Assembly (NCBI RefSeq): GCF_019431455.1
Contig: NZ_JAHYSR010000003.1
Span: 62,001-126,000 of the forward strand
Direction: 5' to 3'
DNA length: 64,000 bases
Source of the DNA: Paracoccus bogoriensis
GTDB taxonomy: Bacteria > Pseudomonadota > Alphaproteobacteria > Rhodobacterales > Rhodobacteraceae
Made by a program: the position numbers and the translations under genes
Notes under the pieces: generated by a model
The model's input: the letters and a program-made list of their open reading frames with translations, nothing else
Told to the model about the DNA's origin: nothing
The model's database searches: none
Part shown: piece after piece, positions 1 through 9,394 of the stretch
Layout: every line of letters begins with the position of its first letter
Position numbering within the stretch: position 1 is the first letter of the stretch

Positions 1-16
1 CATCTGCACAAACCGG

Positions 17-45
17 AGTGTTCAAAAGCCCGCGCACCGTGTCAA
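17..45 (-). promoter_or_regulatory. Candidate promoter reading off the left edge
   Basis: On the minus strand a perfect TTGACA -35 hexamer (45 to 40) is followed after 17 bases by AACACT (22 to 17), a weak -10 with three consensus matches. It lies downstream of fabH and points out of the window. In related genomes ihfA often follows plsX-fabH, so it may serve that gene; this is inference, since the gene is outside the window. An ATG occupies positions 3 to 1 but sits too close to the -10 to be a convincing start. Confidence 0.3.
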
Positions 46-130
46 CCGTCGTAAGTGCCGTTGCGGCAAATTTTACCATGACGTAACGGAAATTGCCGAA
101 AAATGCAGGATTCTCTGCGAGGTTGTGCGC

Positions 131-1105
131 CTACCAGCGCAGCACGACCGATCCCCAGGACAGGCCGCCCCCGATCGCCTCGGTCACGATGACCTGGCCG
201 GGCTTGAACCGGCCTTCGGCATCGGCCACGGCCAGGGCCAGCGGGATCGAGGCGGCCGAGGTGTTGCCGTGATCGGCCACGGTCAGCACGACCTTGTCCA
301 TCGGCAGCTGCATCTTCTGCGCGGTGGCGGTGATGATGCGCATGTTTGCCTGATGCGGGACCAGCCAATCGACATCGTCCGGGGTCAGCCCGGCCTTATC
401 CAGCGCGTCATGGGCCGTGCGCGCCAGCTTTTCGACTGCGTGACGAAAGACCAGATTGCCCTGCATCCGCAGATGGCCCGCCGTCCCGGTCGAGGACACG
501 CCGCCATCCACATGCAGCAGGTCGCGATAGCGCCCGTCGCTGTTGAGGTCGCTGGCCAGGATGCCGCGGTCATCGCGGGTGCCCGCGCCTTCCTGTGCCT
601 CCAGCACCACGGCGCCGGCGCCGTCGCCGAACAGCACGCAGGTGCTTCGGTCCGTCCAGTCCATGATGCGCGAGAAGGTCTCGGCCCCGATCACCAGGAT
701 ACGACGGGCCAGGCCCGCACGCAGCATCGCATCGGCATTGGCCAGCGCGAAAACGAAGCCCGCGCAGACGGCCTGCACGTCATAGGCAAAGCCGCGGGTG
801 ATGCCCAAACCCTGCTGGACCATCGTGGCGACGGCCGGAAAGGTGAAATCGGGCGTCGAGGTCGCCAGCACGATCCCGTCGATATCATCCGCTCTCAGGC
901 TTGCGCGATCCAGCGCGACACGGGCGGCGCGGATCGCCAGGTCGCTGGTCGTCTGCCCTTCGGCGGCGAAATGGCGCCGCTCGATCCCGGTGCGGGTGCG
1001 GATCCATTCGTCCGACGTGTCGAGCTTGTCCTCGAACCAGGCATTTTCGACGATGCGTTCGGGCAGGTAATGCCCGGTGCCTGTGATGAGGGAACGAATG
1101 GTCAA
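131..1105 (-). CDS. fabH: Beta-ketoacyl-ACP synthase III (FabH)
   Basis: Condenses acetyl-CoA with malonyl-ACP to start type II fatty acid synthesis in the cytoplasm. The 324-residue protein has normal family length. The catalytic Cys is residue 114 in the AVCAGF context; the catalytic His lies in VPHQAN and the Asn in GNTSAASIP, so the Cys-His-Asn triad is complete. The ATG overlaps the plsX stop by four bases (ATGA), which indicates translational coupling. It is the last gene of the DUF177-rpmF-plsX-fabH cluster inside the window. Confidence 0.97.
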   Translation of the reverse strand: MTIRSLITGTGHYLPERIVENAWFEDKLDTSDEWIRTRTGIERRHFAAEGQTTSDLAIRAARVALDRASLRADDIDGIVLATSTPDFTFPAVATMVQQGLGITRGFAYDVQAVCAGFVFALANADAMLRAGLARRILVIGAETFSRIMDWTDRSTCVLFGDGAGAVVLEAQEGAGTRDDRGILASDLNSDGRYRDLLHVDGGVSSTGTAGHLRMQGNLVFRHAVEKLARTAHDALDKAGLTPDDVDWLVPHQANMRIITATAQKMQLPMDKVVLTVADHGNTSAASIPLALAVADAEGRFKPGQVIVTEAIGGGLSWGSVVLRW

Positions 1106-2205
1106 TGCGCGGCTCCTGAATCGCCGGTTGCGGCGGGCTTGGCTTGTGCGATGCGCGCGGCCAACCGATCCTGAAAGCCGGATTTCGTCAAGGTAAAGGC
1201 CAGCTTGATCGCAGCCGACACGCCTGTCGCATCGGCCGAGCCATGCGATTTGACCACCGTGCCGTTCAGACCCAGAAAGATCCCGCCATTCACACGGCGC
1301 GGGTCGATCCGCTTCTGAAGGCGGCGCAACGAGGTCATCGCCAGAAGGGCTGCGAACCTGGACATGATCGAGTTCGAGAAAGCCTCCTTGAGGAAGTCTC
1401 CGACGAGCTTGGCGGTCCCCTCGCCGGTCTTCAAGGCGATGTTGCCGGTAAATCCGTCCGTCACGATGACATCGACGCGAGCCGATGGCAGATCGCCCCC
1501 CTCGACGAAGCCGACATAGTCGAACTGCGATTCCGCGGCGACGGCGCGGATCATCTCGTCTGCCTGCTTCAGTTCGGTCCGGCCCTTGTGTTCCTCGGTT
1601 CCGACATTCAGCAGGCCGATGCGCGGCCGGTCCAGGCCAAGGCCGTTGCGCGCATAGGACGCCCCCATCTGGGCATATTGCAGCAGGTCATGCGCGTCGG
1701 CGCGGATATCGGCGCCCACGTCCAGCATGATGTTGAAGCCTTGCGGATTGCGCGAGGGCCACAGGCAGGCGATGGCCGGTCGGTTCACGCCGGGCAGCTT
1801 GCGCAGGCGCAGCATCGACAGCGCCATCAGCGCGCCGGTATTGCCGCAGGACACGGCCGCGCTGGCCTCGCCCGAGCGCACCGATTCGATGGCGCTCCAC
1901 ATCGAGCTGTCGCCGCCCTTGCGAACCACCTGGCTGGGCTTGTCGTCCATCGTCACGACCGACGCTGCGTGCCTGATGTCGCAGCGTCCTGCCAATCCCT
2001 TGCGGCGCCCGACAAGGCGGCGCAAGGACGTTTCGTCGCCATGGAGGATAAAGCTGATCTCGGGGTTCTTGGCGGCACTGGCCGCCATTCCCGCCACGAC
2101 TGCCGCCGGGCCGCGATCGCCGCCCATTGCATCCACGGATATCACCACCTTGCCCCCGGTCTGGGCCGTGCGGGGCGCGGATTGGGGCGCGTGATCGACG
2201 CTCAT
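1102..2205 (-). CDS. plsX: Phosphate acyltransferase PlsX
   Basis: Makes acyl-phosphate from acyl-ACP, the first committed step toward phosphatidic acid in the PlsX/PlsY route. The 367-residue protein carries the family's N-terminal DAMGGDRGP motif, GNTGALMAL in the middle and TDGFTGNIALK near residue 250. It sits between rpmF (21-base gap) and fabH (four-base overlap), the classical order linking ribosome and lipid synthesis. The last residues are Ala-rich and probably disordered. Confidence 0.97.
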   Translation of the reverse strand: MSVDHAPQSAPRTAQTGGKVVISVDAMGGDRGPAAVVAGMAASAAKNPEISFILHGDETSLRRLVGRRKGLAGRCDIRHAASVVTMDDKPSQVVRKGGDSSMWSAIESVRSGEASAAVSCGNTGALMALSMLRLRKLPGVNRPAIACLWPSRNPQGFNIMLDVGADIRADAHDLLQYAQMGASYARNGLGLDRPRIGLLNVGTEEHKGRTELKQADEMIRAVAAESQFDYVGFVEGGDLPSARVDVIVTDGFTGNIALKTGEGTAKLVGDFLKEAFSNSIMSRFAALLAMTSLRRLQKRIDPRRVNGGIFLGLNGTVVKSHGSADATGVSAAIKLAFTLTKSGFQDRLAARIAQAKPAATGDSGAAH

Positions 2206-2226
2206 CGCAGGGCCGGTCGCCAGGGA

Positions 2227-2433
2227 TCAGGCCGCGTCGTCGTCCAGGTCGATCTCGTTGGCCTGGGCCACGACCTCGCGCCCGGCATAATAGCCGCAGG
2301 ACGGGCAGACGTGGTGCGGCCGCTTCAGCTCACCGCAATTCGGACATTCGTTCGGATTGCCCGCGACCAAAGCATCATGCGCGCGGCGCATGTTGCGTTT
2401 CGAGCGGGTTACGCGATTCTGAGGGACAGCCAT
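2227..2433 (-). CDS. rpmF: 50S ribosomal protein L32
   Basis: A 68-residue structural protein of the large ribosomal subunit. The start [11 protein letters not shown] is typical of alphaproteobacterial L32. Four cysteines in two pairs (C30/C33 as CPNC and C43/C46 as CPSC) form the zinc-ribbon version of the protein. It is the usual partner upstream of plsX-fabH. The start is well set by the conserved N terminus and a GGTGGTG-like stretch just upstream. Confidence 0.97.
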   Translation of the reverse strand: MAVPQNRVTRSKRNMRRAHDALVAGNPNECPNCGELKRPHHVCPSCGYYAGREVVAQANEIDLDDDAA

Positions 2434-2666
2434 GTCACCACCTCGGTTGTCTGGGTGCGACGCAGGAACGCCTTGGCACCGTAGGATTTGAATTCGTAAA
2501 TGAACCGCGCAGATACGCGATCAACGTCGCGCCCGCAAGCCCTCGCTGCGGCGGGGCCACAGGTTTATTCGGACAAGGATGCGCTTTTGTCGCGCATTAG
2601 CCGCTGCAAGCCGCGCTGGCAACCCGTCATGGCGGCTTCCGGTGCGAATCGCCGCCGATCGCGCGG

Positions 2667-3218
2667 CTACCCGTCCCCCTTGAGCAGCTTGTCGAGACCC
2701 GCAAAGGGGCGGCGCCTGTCCTCGGCCGGTTCGAATTCGTCCTGGAGGAGCGTCAGTTCGGCGCCTTGGGCGCGCGGATAGGGCGGCAGGGCCAGTGCCA
2801 GCGCCTCGATCATGGCGGCGGTCAGGTCGATGAAGGCGCCAAGCGGTTCCAGCGTCTCGTCGCCCATCTCGACTTCGTCGCCCTCGGGCGTGGTCGCATG
2901 GGGCGAATAGCGCAGGCGCACGGGTTCGGAAATTTCACTGCGAACGGGTTTCAGCGAGACGACGCAAGCCTGCGTGACGCGTGCGCTCAACTGCCCGTCC
3001 AACCGCCAGCCCTGTGCGCCCTCGGCCCGGACCTCGCCGCGGAACTCCAGCCTGGGCAGCGCCTCGACGCCCAGTTCTTCGGCAATGGCGGCGCGTGTCT
3101 CGCCATCGGGGCGCAGTAAAAAGGGCGTGGCCGCGTTCGGGTTCAGATGCGCGACGCGCAGGCGCTGCGGATGGGCCTGAGGGTCGGTGCGGTTCCGGTC
3201 CGGCGGCGTCGGTGGCAA
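2667..3218 (-). CDS. DUF177 (YceD) family protein
   Basis: A YceD/DUF177 protein of about 183 residues. Relatives sit upstream of rpmF in many bacteria and have been linked to 23S rRNA and ribosome assembly. The core includes LRVAHLN near the start, a conserved Cys in VTQACVVSL and an acidic C-terminal region. There is no ATG. I chose TTG at 3218 because GGAG lies six bases upstream; another in-frame TTG at 3251 lacks a Shine-Dalgarno. A 233-base gap separates it from rpmF, so rpmF may also have its own promoter. The molecular function is not proven. Confidence 0.85.
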   Translation of the reverse strand: MPPTPPDRNRTDPQAHPQRLRVAHLNPNAATPFLLRPDGETRAAIAEELGVEALPRLEFRGEVRAEGAQGWRLDGQLSARVTQACVVSLKPVRSEISEPVRLRYSPHATTPEGDEVEMGDETLEPLGAFIDLTAAMIEALALALPPYPRAQGAELTLLQDEFEPAEDRRRPFAGLDKLLKGDG

Positions 3219-3353
3219 GGGCTTCTCCGCAATGCTCGGGCGGCCCGGCAAGGCCGCAGATTGTCATTCTTGAGCGTCGTGGCCGAGTTTGCTAGGCAGG
3301 GCAGGCCGCGTCAACCGCCCCCGGTCGGCGCTACAGGAAAAGGGCCTCGCCAC

Positions 3354-3803
3354 ATGCCAACCGTCAAGCGCCTGCTCGGCTTCGCGATCGTTGCAGTCCT
3401 GGGTCTGGCCGCCTGCTCTCCCGTCTATCGCAATCACGGCTATGTGCCGTCAGAGATCGAATTGGCGCAGGTCCAGCCGGGACAGACCCGCATGGACGAC
3501 CTGCCAGAGCTGATCGGCAGGCCCTCGGCCCAAGGGCTTCTGACCGGGTCGGGCTGGTATTACGTCGGCTCGCGCTGGCGCGAATACGGCGCGCTTCCCC
3601 CGCGCGAGGTCGAACGCCAGGTCGTCGCGATCTCGTTCGCGCCCAACGGCGTGGTCAGCAATGTGGAACGTTTCGGGCTGGAACGCGGTCGCGTCGTCAC
3701 CCTGTCGCGCCGCGTGACCGAAGGCAGCGTGACCGAAATCTCGCTGATCGGCCAGCTTCTGGGCAATCTGGGCAATTTCCAGGCCAGCGACTTCATCGAC
3801 TAG
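3354..3803 (+). CDS. bamE: Outer membrane assembly lipoprotein BamE
   Basis: A small outer-membrane lipoprotein of the BAM complex that inserts beta-barrel proteins (SmpA/OmlA family). The 149-residue product has a short hydrophobic signal ending in lipobox GLAAC with Cys21. The conserved core (VQPGQTRMDDLPELIGRPS, then WYYVGSRW) matches the BamE fold. The ATG follows the preceding open frame closely, but the lipoprotein signal fixes the start. It is divergent from the DUF177-rpmF-plsX-fabH cluster. Confidence 0.93.
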   Translation: MPTVKRLLGFAIVAVLGLAACSPVYRNHGYVPSEIELAQVQPGQTRMDDLPELIGRPSAQGLLTGSGWYYVGSRWREYGALPPREVERQVVAISFAPNGVVSNVERFGLERGRVVTLSRRVTEGSVTEISLIGQLLGNLGNFQASDFID

Positions 3804-4066
3804 GATCCCGGCCCGCCCAGGACCGTCGATTCTCAGGTCCGATTTGACGATCATGGGCTGGTCCGGGGCCAAGCGGTGACAGCCGCGCGCCGCCAGCACC
3901 GGCAGGGCGCGGCGGGCAGGAACAGGGATCTGCGATCCATCCCTGCAAGACCGCACCGATCGGCCCTGCTGCGTCATCACGCTTGCCTGAGTGGATGCGC
4001 GGTCTTGCCCGCGCGGCGCGGCCCGACTAGGGCAGGGGGTATCGCCACCGATGAGGGCCCGCATAC

Positions 4067-4795
4067 ATGACCGCGCTGGACGAGCTTGCCACCACCCCCT
4101 TTCATGACGCCGACGCGCCCTTGCGCGCGCGGATGCTGTCGCGGCTGGCCGATACGGAACTGTTCGTGGCCCTGGAGCGTGAGCCTCACGACGACCAGGT
4201 GCAATTGCGGCTCTTTCCGCTGGACGACGTGACCGTCGCCCTGGCCTGCGATGCCGAGGATCGGCTGGCGGGCTTTTTCGGCGCGCCCGTCGCCTATGCC
4301 GCGATGCCGGGTCGGGCGTTGGCTGCGCTGTTGCGGACCGAAGGCGCGGGCCTGCTGGTCAATCCGGGTGCGGCGTCGGAAATGCTGCTGGATGCCGGGA
4401 TGCTGGACTGGCTGACCGGCGCCCTGGCCGCCGAGCCCCAGCCCGACGAGGCGCGCCTGCGCCTGACGGGTCCGCATCCCGACACGGTCGCGGCCCTGGC
4501 CGAACCGCTTGGCGCGCGGCTTCTGGACATGCACGGGCTGATCTCGGGCGCGGCGCTGGCGGGCGTGGCCGGGGGGGGCCATGTGCTGCTGATCGCGGGC
4601 GCGGCCGCCGACCGCCAGCCCGCCATCGCCAAGGCCCTGGCCGAGGCGCTGGCCTTCCTGCCCCCGCAACCGGGTGGTGTCGATATCAGCTTCAGCGATG
4701 CGGCCCCGCCCGCAACCGCCCTGCGCTTCGAGCTGACGCCGCCGCAGGCAGAGCCGCCCGCGCCGCGCCCCAAGGGGCCTCCGATCCTGCGCTGA
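4067..4795 (+). CDS. SseB-family protein
   Basis: A 242-residue cytoplasmic protein whose N-terminal half matches the SseB N-terminal domain (TPFHDADAPLRARML, then a strand-rich segment with FFGAPVAYAAMPG). The middle is Ala/Leu-rich; the C terminus is Pro-rich and probably flexible. SseB-like domains occur in accessory proteins of varied function, and nothing here links it to type III secretion. It precedes pcs by 49 bases and may share its transcript. The specific role is unknown. Confidence 0.75.
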   Translation: MTALDELATTPFHDADAPLRARMLSRLADTELFVALEREPHDDQVQLRLFPLDDVTVALACDAEDRLAGFFGAPVAYAAMPGRALAALLRTEGAGLLVNPGAASEMLLDAGMLDWLTGALAAEPQPDEARLRLTGPHPDTVAALAEPLGARLLDMHGLISGAALAGVAGGGHVLLIAGAAADRQPAIAKALAEALAFLPPQPGGVDISFSDAAPPATALRFELTPPQAEPPAPRPKGPPILR

Positions 4796-4844
4796 GACGC
4801 GGGTGCGGTTGCACGCCGCGCCTCAACCTGCGACAAGGACGGCC

Positions 4845-5540
4845 ATGCAATTGCGTCACAAGGCCCTGTCCGTCCATCTTCTGACCGCCTCGGGCGCGGT
4901 CCTCTCGATGCTGGCCATGCTGGCGGCCGCCAATGCCGAGTGGTCGCTGATGTTCCTGTGGCTGGTCGTCGCCTTCGTCGTGGACGGGATCGACGGCCCG
5001 CTGGCCCGCCGATACGAGGTCAAGCGCAACTGGCCCGCCTATGACGGCCAGCTGATGGACCTGATCATCGACTACCTGACCTATGTGTTCATCCCCGCCT
5101 TCGCGCTGTTCCAGTCGGGGCTGCTGGCGGGCTGGACGGGCTGGTTCGCGATCATCGTCATCGTCTTCGGCAGCGTCGTCTATTTCGCCGATACCCGCAT
5201 GAAGACGCGCGACAATTCCTTTGCGGGCTTTCCGGGCTGCTGGAACATGGTCGTTCTGGTGCTCTTCGCCACCCAACCGGCGTGGGAGGCGATCCTGCTG
5301 ATCGTCTCGGTCCTGACCATCGCGATGTTCACCAACATCAAGTTCATCCACCCCGTCCGCACCGAACGCTGGCGCGCCGTGTCGCTGCCCGTGGCCGTGG
5401 CCTGGGTGGTCTTTGCGGGCTGGGCGGCGTGGCTTGATTTCGACGCGCCCGCGCTGGTCGTCGGCGGGCTGATCGCCGCCTCGATCTGGCTGCTGGTGGC
5501 CGGTGCCGCGCAGCAACTGATCCCTCCGCGCAGGGGCTGA
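4845..5540 (+). CDS. pcs: Phosphatidylcholine synthase (CDP-alcohol phosphatidyltransferase)
   Basis: Condenses CDP-diacylglycerol with choline to phosphatidylcholine in the inner membrane. The 231-residue protein is almost entirely transmembrane helices. The signature DGIDGPLARRY followed by DGQLMDLIIDY carries the family's aspartates; its spacing and NWPAYDG fit Pcs rather than PssA or PgsA. The start at 4845 is preceded by AAGGAC. recO follows after six bases. This predicts a phosphatidylcholine-containing membrane fed by choline. Confidence 0.9.
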   Translation: MQLRHKALSVHLLTASGAVLSMLAMLAAANAEWSLMFLWLVVAFVVDGIDGPLARRYEVKRNWPAYDGQLMDLIIDYLTYVFIPAFALFQSGLLAGWTGWFAIIVIVFGSVVYFADTRMKTRDNSFAGFPGCWNMVVLVLFATQPAWEAILLIVSVLTIAMFTNIKFIHPVRTERWRAVSLPVAVAWVVFAGWAAWLDFDAPALVVGGLIAASIWLLVAGAAQQLIPPRRG

Positions 5541-5546
5541 CCGCCA

Positions 5547-6263
5547 TTGGAGTGGCAGGCCGAAGGCACGGTGCTGACACGCCGCCCCCATGGCGAAAAC
5601 GCCGTGATCATCGACGTGCTGACCGCAGAACATGGCCGCCATGCGGGCCTTGTGCCGGGCGGAGCGTCGCAGAAGCGCGCCGCGATGCTGCAACCGGGGG
5701 CGCGGCTCGCCCTGCGCTGGCGGGCGCGGCGCGATGACCAGTTGGGCACAATGACGGCCGAGCCTCTGCGCCTGCGCGCGGGGCTGATGGCCGACCCTCT
5801 GGCGCTGGCCGGTCTGAACGCGGTCTGTGCGCTTCTGGTCTTTGCCCTGCCCGAACGCGACCCCCATCCCAGGCTGGCTTTGGCGACCGAGCGGCTGCTG
5901 GACCTGATGGACCGCGCCGCCGACTGGCCCGCCGATTACCTGCAATGGGAGATGCTGCTGCTGGACGAGCTTGGCCTGGGCCTCGACCTGACGGCCTGTG
6001 CGGTGACCGGCGCACGCGAGGGTCTGGCCTATGTCAGCCCGCGTTCGGGGCGTGCGGTCAGCCGGGCGGGGGCGGGGGAATGGGCGGATCGGCTGCTGCC
6101 CTTGCCCGCGATCATGGGCGGGGCAGGCGACAATCGCGGCAGGGGCTTGGCCGAGGGGCTGGCCATCACCGGCCACTTCCTGCGCGTGCGCCTGGCCGAG
6201 CAGATGGTGGGGCGCCCCTTGCCCGAGGCCCGCGCGCGCCTGCTGCGCCGGATGGCCCGCTGA
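5547..6263 (+). CDS. recO: DNA repair protein RecO
   Basis: A RecFOR mediator that loads RecA onto SSB-coated DNA. The 238-residue protein begins with the OB-fold (MEWQAEGTVLTRRPHGEN) followed by a helical C-terminal domain. It uses a TTG start, consistent with the conserved MEW N terminus of relatives; no upstream ATG fits. The alphaproteobacterial type lacks the C-terminal zinc cysteines seen elsewhere. Transcription is closed by the hairpin immediately downstream. Confidence 0.93.
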   Translation: MEWQAEGTVLTRRPHGENAVIIDVLTAEHGRHAGLVPGGASQKRAAMLQPGARLALRWRARRDDQLGTMTAEPLRLRAGLMADPLALAGLNAVCALLVFALPERDPHPRLALATERLLDLMDRAADWPADYLQWEMLLLDELGLGLDLTACAVTGAREGLAYVSPRSGRAVSRAGAGEWADRLLPLPAIMGGAGDNRGRGLAEGLAITGHFLRVRLAEQMVGRPLPEARARLLRRMAR

Positions 6264-6267
6264 AATC

Positions 6268-6287
6268 GGGCGCGCCGCAGCGCGCCC
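6268..6287. terminator. Bidirectional hairpin between recO and META gene
   Basis: A perfect inverted repeat, GGGCGCGC (6268-6275) and GCGCGCCC (6280-6287) with a four-base loop, lies in the 31-base gap between two convergent genes. There is no strong T-tract, so termination efficiency is uncertain. Confidence 0.65.
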
Positions 6288-6294
6288 GGCAGGA

Positions 6295-6744
6295 TCACTG
6301 GTTGCCGCGCGCCTGCGACAGGGCGTCGGTTGCCATGTCGGCGGGACGGCCGCTTTCAAAGATCAGCCAGGTCGGCCCCTTGATCCGCAGCACGCCGCCG
6401 AAATATTCCATCTCGTTGGCCTGTTGCAGGGCGTTCAGGTAACGCTGCTCGATCGCGGCGTCCCTGCAGTTCGTGATACCGGTCGTCTGGATCGGCTCGA
6501 AGGCGACGGCGGGCAGCGGCACGGTGTTGCGCGCGGCATAGCCGTTGCAGGGGGTGCGGCCCGACACGCCTTCGGGGCGCAGCGTCAGGGTGATGTTGCG
6601 CAGCGGCACGGTGCCGTTGCCGATCCCGACCAGCACGTAATCATTGGCGGGCAGGCCGCCCATCGGATCACCTGCGGGTTGGGTGTTGCAGGCGGCAAGC
6701 GTCATCGCGGCCAGGATCGGGGCGGCAAGGCGGAGGCTGGGCAT
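6295..6744 (-). CDS. META-domain (HslJ-like) lipoprotein
   Basis: A 149-residue lipoprotein with signal ending in lipobox TLAAC (Cys19). The mature part resembles the META/HslJ domain: NGTVPLRNITLTL, RTPCNGYAARN with a Cys, and TNCRDAAIEQRYLNAL. Such domains are often found in envelope stress or heat-inducible outer-membrane proteins. AAGGAG sits just upstream of the ATG. The exact function is unknown. Confidence 0.8.
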   Translation of the reverse strand: MPSLRLAAPILAAMTLAACNTQPAGDPMGGLPANDYVLVGIGNGTVPLRNITLTLRPEGVSGRTPCNGYAARNTVPLPAVAFEPIQTTGITNCRDAAIEQRYLNALQQANEMEYFGGVLRIKGPTWLIFESGRPADMATDALSQARGNQ

Positions 6745-7056
6745 CTTTTACTCCTTGACAGCGGGAAATACCGGACCGGATTAGCCATCTTTTCCCCGCC
6801 GCGCCAGTCTCTTGCACAGGGCCATGACGCGGCGGCGGCGCGCAGGGACGCCGCAGGCAGGCGCGCCGCGTCGGAACGCGCGATGGCTGCTGGATTTTTC
6901 CGACGCCGCCTGTGGCATCGCTGCCGCGCGGCGTTGCCCAATTCCCACAGGCAGAGAGGCAAACCCTTGGCATGGATCATCTTTTCGTCAGCCCCGGCCT
7001 GCCTTGCGCGATTCGTGGCCTTTCCCTTTCCCGACGCGGCCTGTAGCGTCCGCGGC
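6745..7056. other. 312-base spacer between divergent META and TSUP genes
   Basis: Contains the upstream regions of two divergent genes. A plus-strand TTGACA at 6755-6760 overlaps the minus-strand Shine-Dalgarno and has no good -10 at 17 bases, so I do not call it. Frames open across parts of the spacer but lack coding character. I see no RNA gene or repeat. Confidence 0.5.
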
Positions 7057-7827
7057 ATGTTCGGACTGGAGCTGTGGCAAATCCTGGCGGCCATCGGGGT
7101 CACTGCCTTCGCGGGCTTCGTCAAGGGCGCGTTGGGCTTTGCCATGCCGATGATCATGATTTCGGCCTTCGGCTCGATCATGCCCGCCATGGTCGCGCTG
7201 GCCGCGATGATCCTGCCCACGCTGATCACCAACGTGCAGCAGAGCTTTCGCGACGGTCGCCAGGCCGCCATCGGCTCGATCCGCAAGTTCCGGCTGCATA
7301 TCGCGATGGTGGCGCTGTTCATCTGCGTCTCGGCGGGCTTTGCGACCGCGATCCCGCAATGGGTGATGTATGGGCTTCTGGGCGTGCCGATCACCGCTTT
7401 TGCGATCTGGCAATTGTCGGGCCGGCCGCTGGTCCTGAACCTGCGCCACCGGAAACGAGCCGAGGCGGTCTCGGGCATCATCGGCGGGCTTTACGGCGGC
7501 ATTTCCGGGATCTGGGGGCCGCCGCTGATCGTCTATCTGCTGTCCATCGGCACCGACAAACGCGAACAGGTGCGCGTGCAGGGCGTCGTCTTTCTGATCG
7601 GCGCGGTGGTGCTGACCGGGGCGCATCTGGTCTCGGGCGTGCTGAACCCGGCGACGCTGCCCCTGTCCGCGCTGCTCTGCCTGCCCGCCATTGCCGGCAT
7701 GAAGGCGGGCTTTGCCTTGCAGGACCGGCTGGATGTGGCGCAGTTTCGCCGCTGGACGCTGATTCTTCTCATCCTGACCGGGCTGAACCTGATCCGTCGC
7801 GCCCTTGAAACCGGACCTTTCGCATGA
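7057..7827 (+). CDS. TSUP-family permease (TauE/SafE)
   Basis: A 256-residue integral membrane protein of the sulfite exporter TauE/SafE family, with about eight hydrophobic segments. Both halves carry the family's Gly-rich motifs ([17 protein letters not shown] and [15 protein letters not shown]), an internal repeat typical of TSUP. Substrates in the family include sulfite, sulfonates and other small anions; none is indicated here. The stop overlaps the dapE ATG by four bases. The Shine-Dalgarno before 7057 is weak, but hydrophobicity starts at this ATG. Confidence 0.88.
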   Translation: MFGLELWQILAAIGVTAFAGFVKGALGFAMPMIMISAFGSIMPAMVALAAMILPTLITNVQQSFRDGRQAAIGSIRKFRLHIAMVALFICVSAGFATAIPQWVMYGLLGVPITAFAIWQLSGRPLVLNLRHRKRAEAVSGIIGGLYGGISGIWGPPLIVYLLSIGTDKREQVRVQGVVFLIGAVVLTGAHLVSGVLNPATLPLSALLCLPAIAGMKAGFALQDRLDVAQFRRWTLILLILTGLNLIRRALETGPFA

Positions 7828-8960
7828 CCGACCCCGCTGACCTGACCGCCCGCCTGATCCGCTGCCCCTCGGTCACCCCCGAGGAAGGCGGCGCGCTGAC
7901 CCTGCTGGAGACGCTTCTGCGCCAGGCCGGGTTCGAAACCCGTCGCATCGACCGGAACGGCACGCCGAACCTGTTCGCGCGGTGGGGCGCCAAGGGGGCG
8001 CGGACCTTCGGCTTCAACGGTCATACCGATGTCGTCCCGACCGGCGATCCGGCATCCTGGACGCATCCGCCCTTTTCCGGCCATGTCCAGGACGGCCTGA
8101 TCTGGGGGCGCGGCGCGACCGACATGAAATCGGGCGTCGCGGCCTTCGTCGCCGCTGCCATCGACTTCACCCGCCAGACGCCCCCCGACGGCGCCGTCAT
8201 CCTGACCATCACCGGGGACGAGGAAGGCCCCGGCCGCGACGGCACCATCGCCATCCTCGACTGGATGGAGAAGGCGGGCGAACGCATGGATGTCTGCATC
8301 GTGGGCGAGCCGACCAATCCCGAGCGGATGGGCGAGATGATGAAGATCGGCCGCCGGGGCTCGGCCACCTTCACCATCGCGGCGCGCGGCGTGCAGGGCC
8401 ATGCCGCCTATCCGCATCAGGCCAGGAACCCGCTGCACGCGCTGACTCGGATGCTGGCCGACCTGACCGCCGCGCCGCTGGATCAGGGGACCGCGCATTT
8501 CGACCCCTCGGGCCTGCAGATCACCACCATCGACTGCGGCAACCCGGCCTCGAACGTGATCCCGGAGATGGCGCGGGCGGTGGTGAACATCCGCTTCAAC
8601 GACCTGCATACCGGCGCCTCGCTGACCGAACGCCTGCGCGACCACGCCGCCCGGATCAGCGCGGATACCGGCGTCACGCTGACCGTCGAGGCCCAGATTT
8701 CGGGCGAGGCCTTCCTGACCGCGCCCGGCCCCTTCGTCGATCTGGTCCGCGATGTCGTGGCGGCGGAAACCGGGCGGCAGCCGGTCCTGTCCACCTCGGG
8801 CGGCACCTCGGATGCGCGTTTCGTCAAGGATCACTGCCCGGTCGTGGAATTCGGCCTTGTCGGCCATCACATGCACCAGATCGACGAACGCGTGCCGGTC
8901 GAACAGATCCACCAACTGAAGGCCATCTATCAGCGCATCCTGGAACGGTATTTCGCATGA
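7824..8960 (+). CDS. dapE: Succinyl-diaminopimelate desuccinylase
   Basis: A zinc hydrolase removing succinate from N-succinyl-LL-diaminopimelate in the lysine/peptidoglycan pathway. The 378-residue M20 protein shows the metal-site motifs [10 protein letters not shown], the catalytic EE in [10 protein letters not shown] and the C-terminal [12 protein letters not shown]. The lid/dimerisation domain lies at about residues 180-290. It overlaps the gene on each side by ATGA. lysA elsewhere in the window completes the last step of the pathway. Confidence 0.97.
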   Translation: MTDPADLTARLIRCPSVTPEEGGALTLLETLLRQAGFETRRIDRNGTPNLFARWGAKGARTFGFNGHTDVVPTGDPASWTHPPFSGHVQDGLIWGRGATDMKSGVAAFVAAAIDFTRQTPPDGAVILTITGDEEGPGRDGTIAILDWMEKAGERMDVCIVGEPTNPERMGEMMKIGRRGSATFTIAARGVQGHAAYPHQARNPLHALTRMLADLTAAPLDQGTAHFDPSGLQITTIDCGNPASNVIPEMARAVVNIRFNDLHTGASLTERLRDHAARISADTGVTLTVEAQISGEAFLTAPGPFVDLVRDVVAAETGRQPVLSTSGGTSDARFVKDHCPVVEFGLVGHHMHQIDERVPVEQIHQLKAIYQRILERYFA

Positions 8961-9373
8961 TCATCGAGGAAACCACCGATCTGGCGGCCTGCCACGCCCT
9001 GCGCCGCCGCGTCTTCATCGAGGAACAGAACGTCCCCGAAGCCGACGAGATGGACGATCTGGACGATCAGGCCATCCACCTTCTGGCGCATGAGGACGGC
9101 CAGCCCCTTGGCACCGCGCGGCTGATCCTCAAGGGCGACACGGGCAAGATCGGCCGCGTCGCGGTTCTGGCGCAGGCACGCGGGCGCGGCCTTGGTGCGG
9201 CGCTGATGCGGGCCGCGCTGGACGCGCTGCGGGCGCGGCCCGGCATTACCCGCGCGACCCTGTCTTCGCAGACCCACGCCATCGGCTTTTACGAGAAACT
9301 CGGCTTCGTCGCGCATGGCCCGGTTTACGACGACGCGGGCATCCCGCATCGTGACATGAGCCGCGACCTCTGA
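8957..9373 (+). CDS. GNAT-family N-acetyltransferase
   Basis: A 138-residue acetyl-CoA-dependent acyltransferase. The N terminus has the [18 protein letters not shown] pattern common in ElaA-like GNATs, followed by [19 protein letters not shown], the acetyl-CoA pyrophosphate-binding motif A (QARGRGLG), and [11 protein letters not shown] near the end. It starts inside the dapE stop (ATGA). The substrate is unknown; coupling to dapE need not mean a lysine-related role. Confidence 0.88.
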   Translation: MIIEETTDLAACHALRRRVFIEEQNVPEADEMDDLDDQAIHLLAHEDGQPLGTARLILKGDTGKIGRVAVLAQARGRGLGAALMRAALDALRARPGITRATLSSQTHAIGFYEKLGFVAHGPVYDDAGIPHRDMSRDL

Positions 9374-9394
9374 CAGCCACCCGAAAGCAGGACG

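Noticed and set aside
3804-4066. Possible RNA gene in the bamE-SseB spacer
   Set aside because: Several short GC inverted repeats, but no tRNA arms or conserved RNA landmarks.
4692-6359. A 555-codon minus-strand open frame opposite pcs and recO
   Set aside because: Low-complexity Arg/Gln/Pro composition; Pcs and RecO on the plus strand are clear.
6755-6760. TTGACA on the plus strand upstream of the TSUP gene
   Set aside because: It overlaps the Shine-Dalgarno of the minus-strand gene, is about 300 bases from the TSUP start and has no matching -10.
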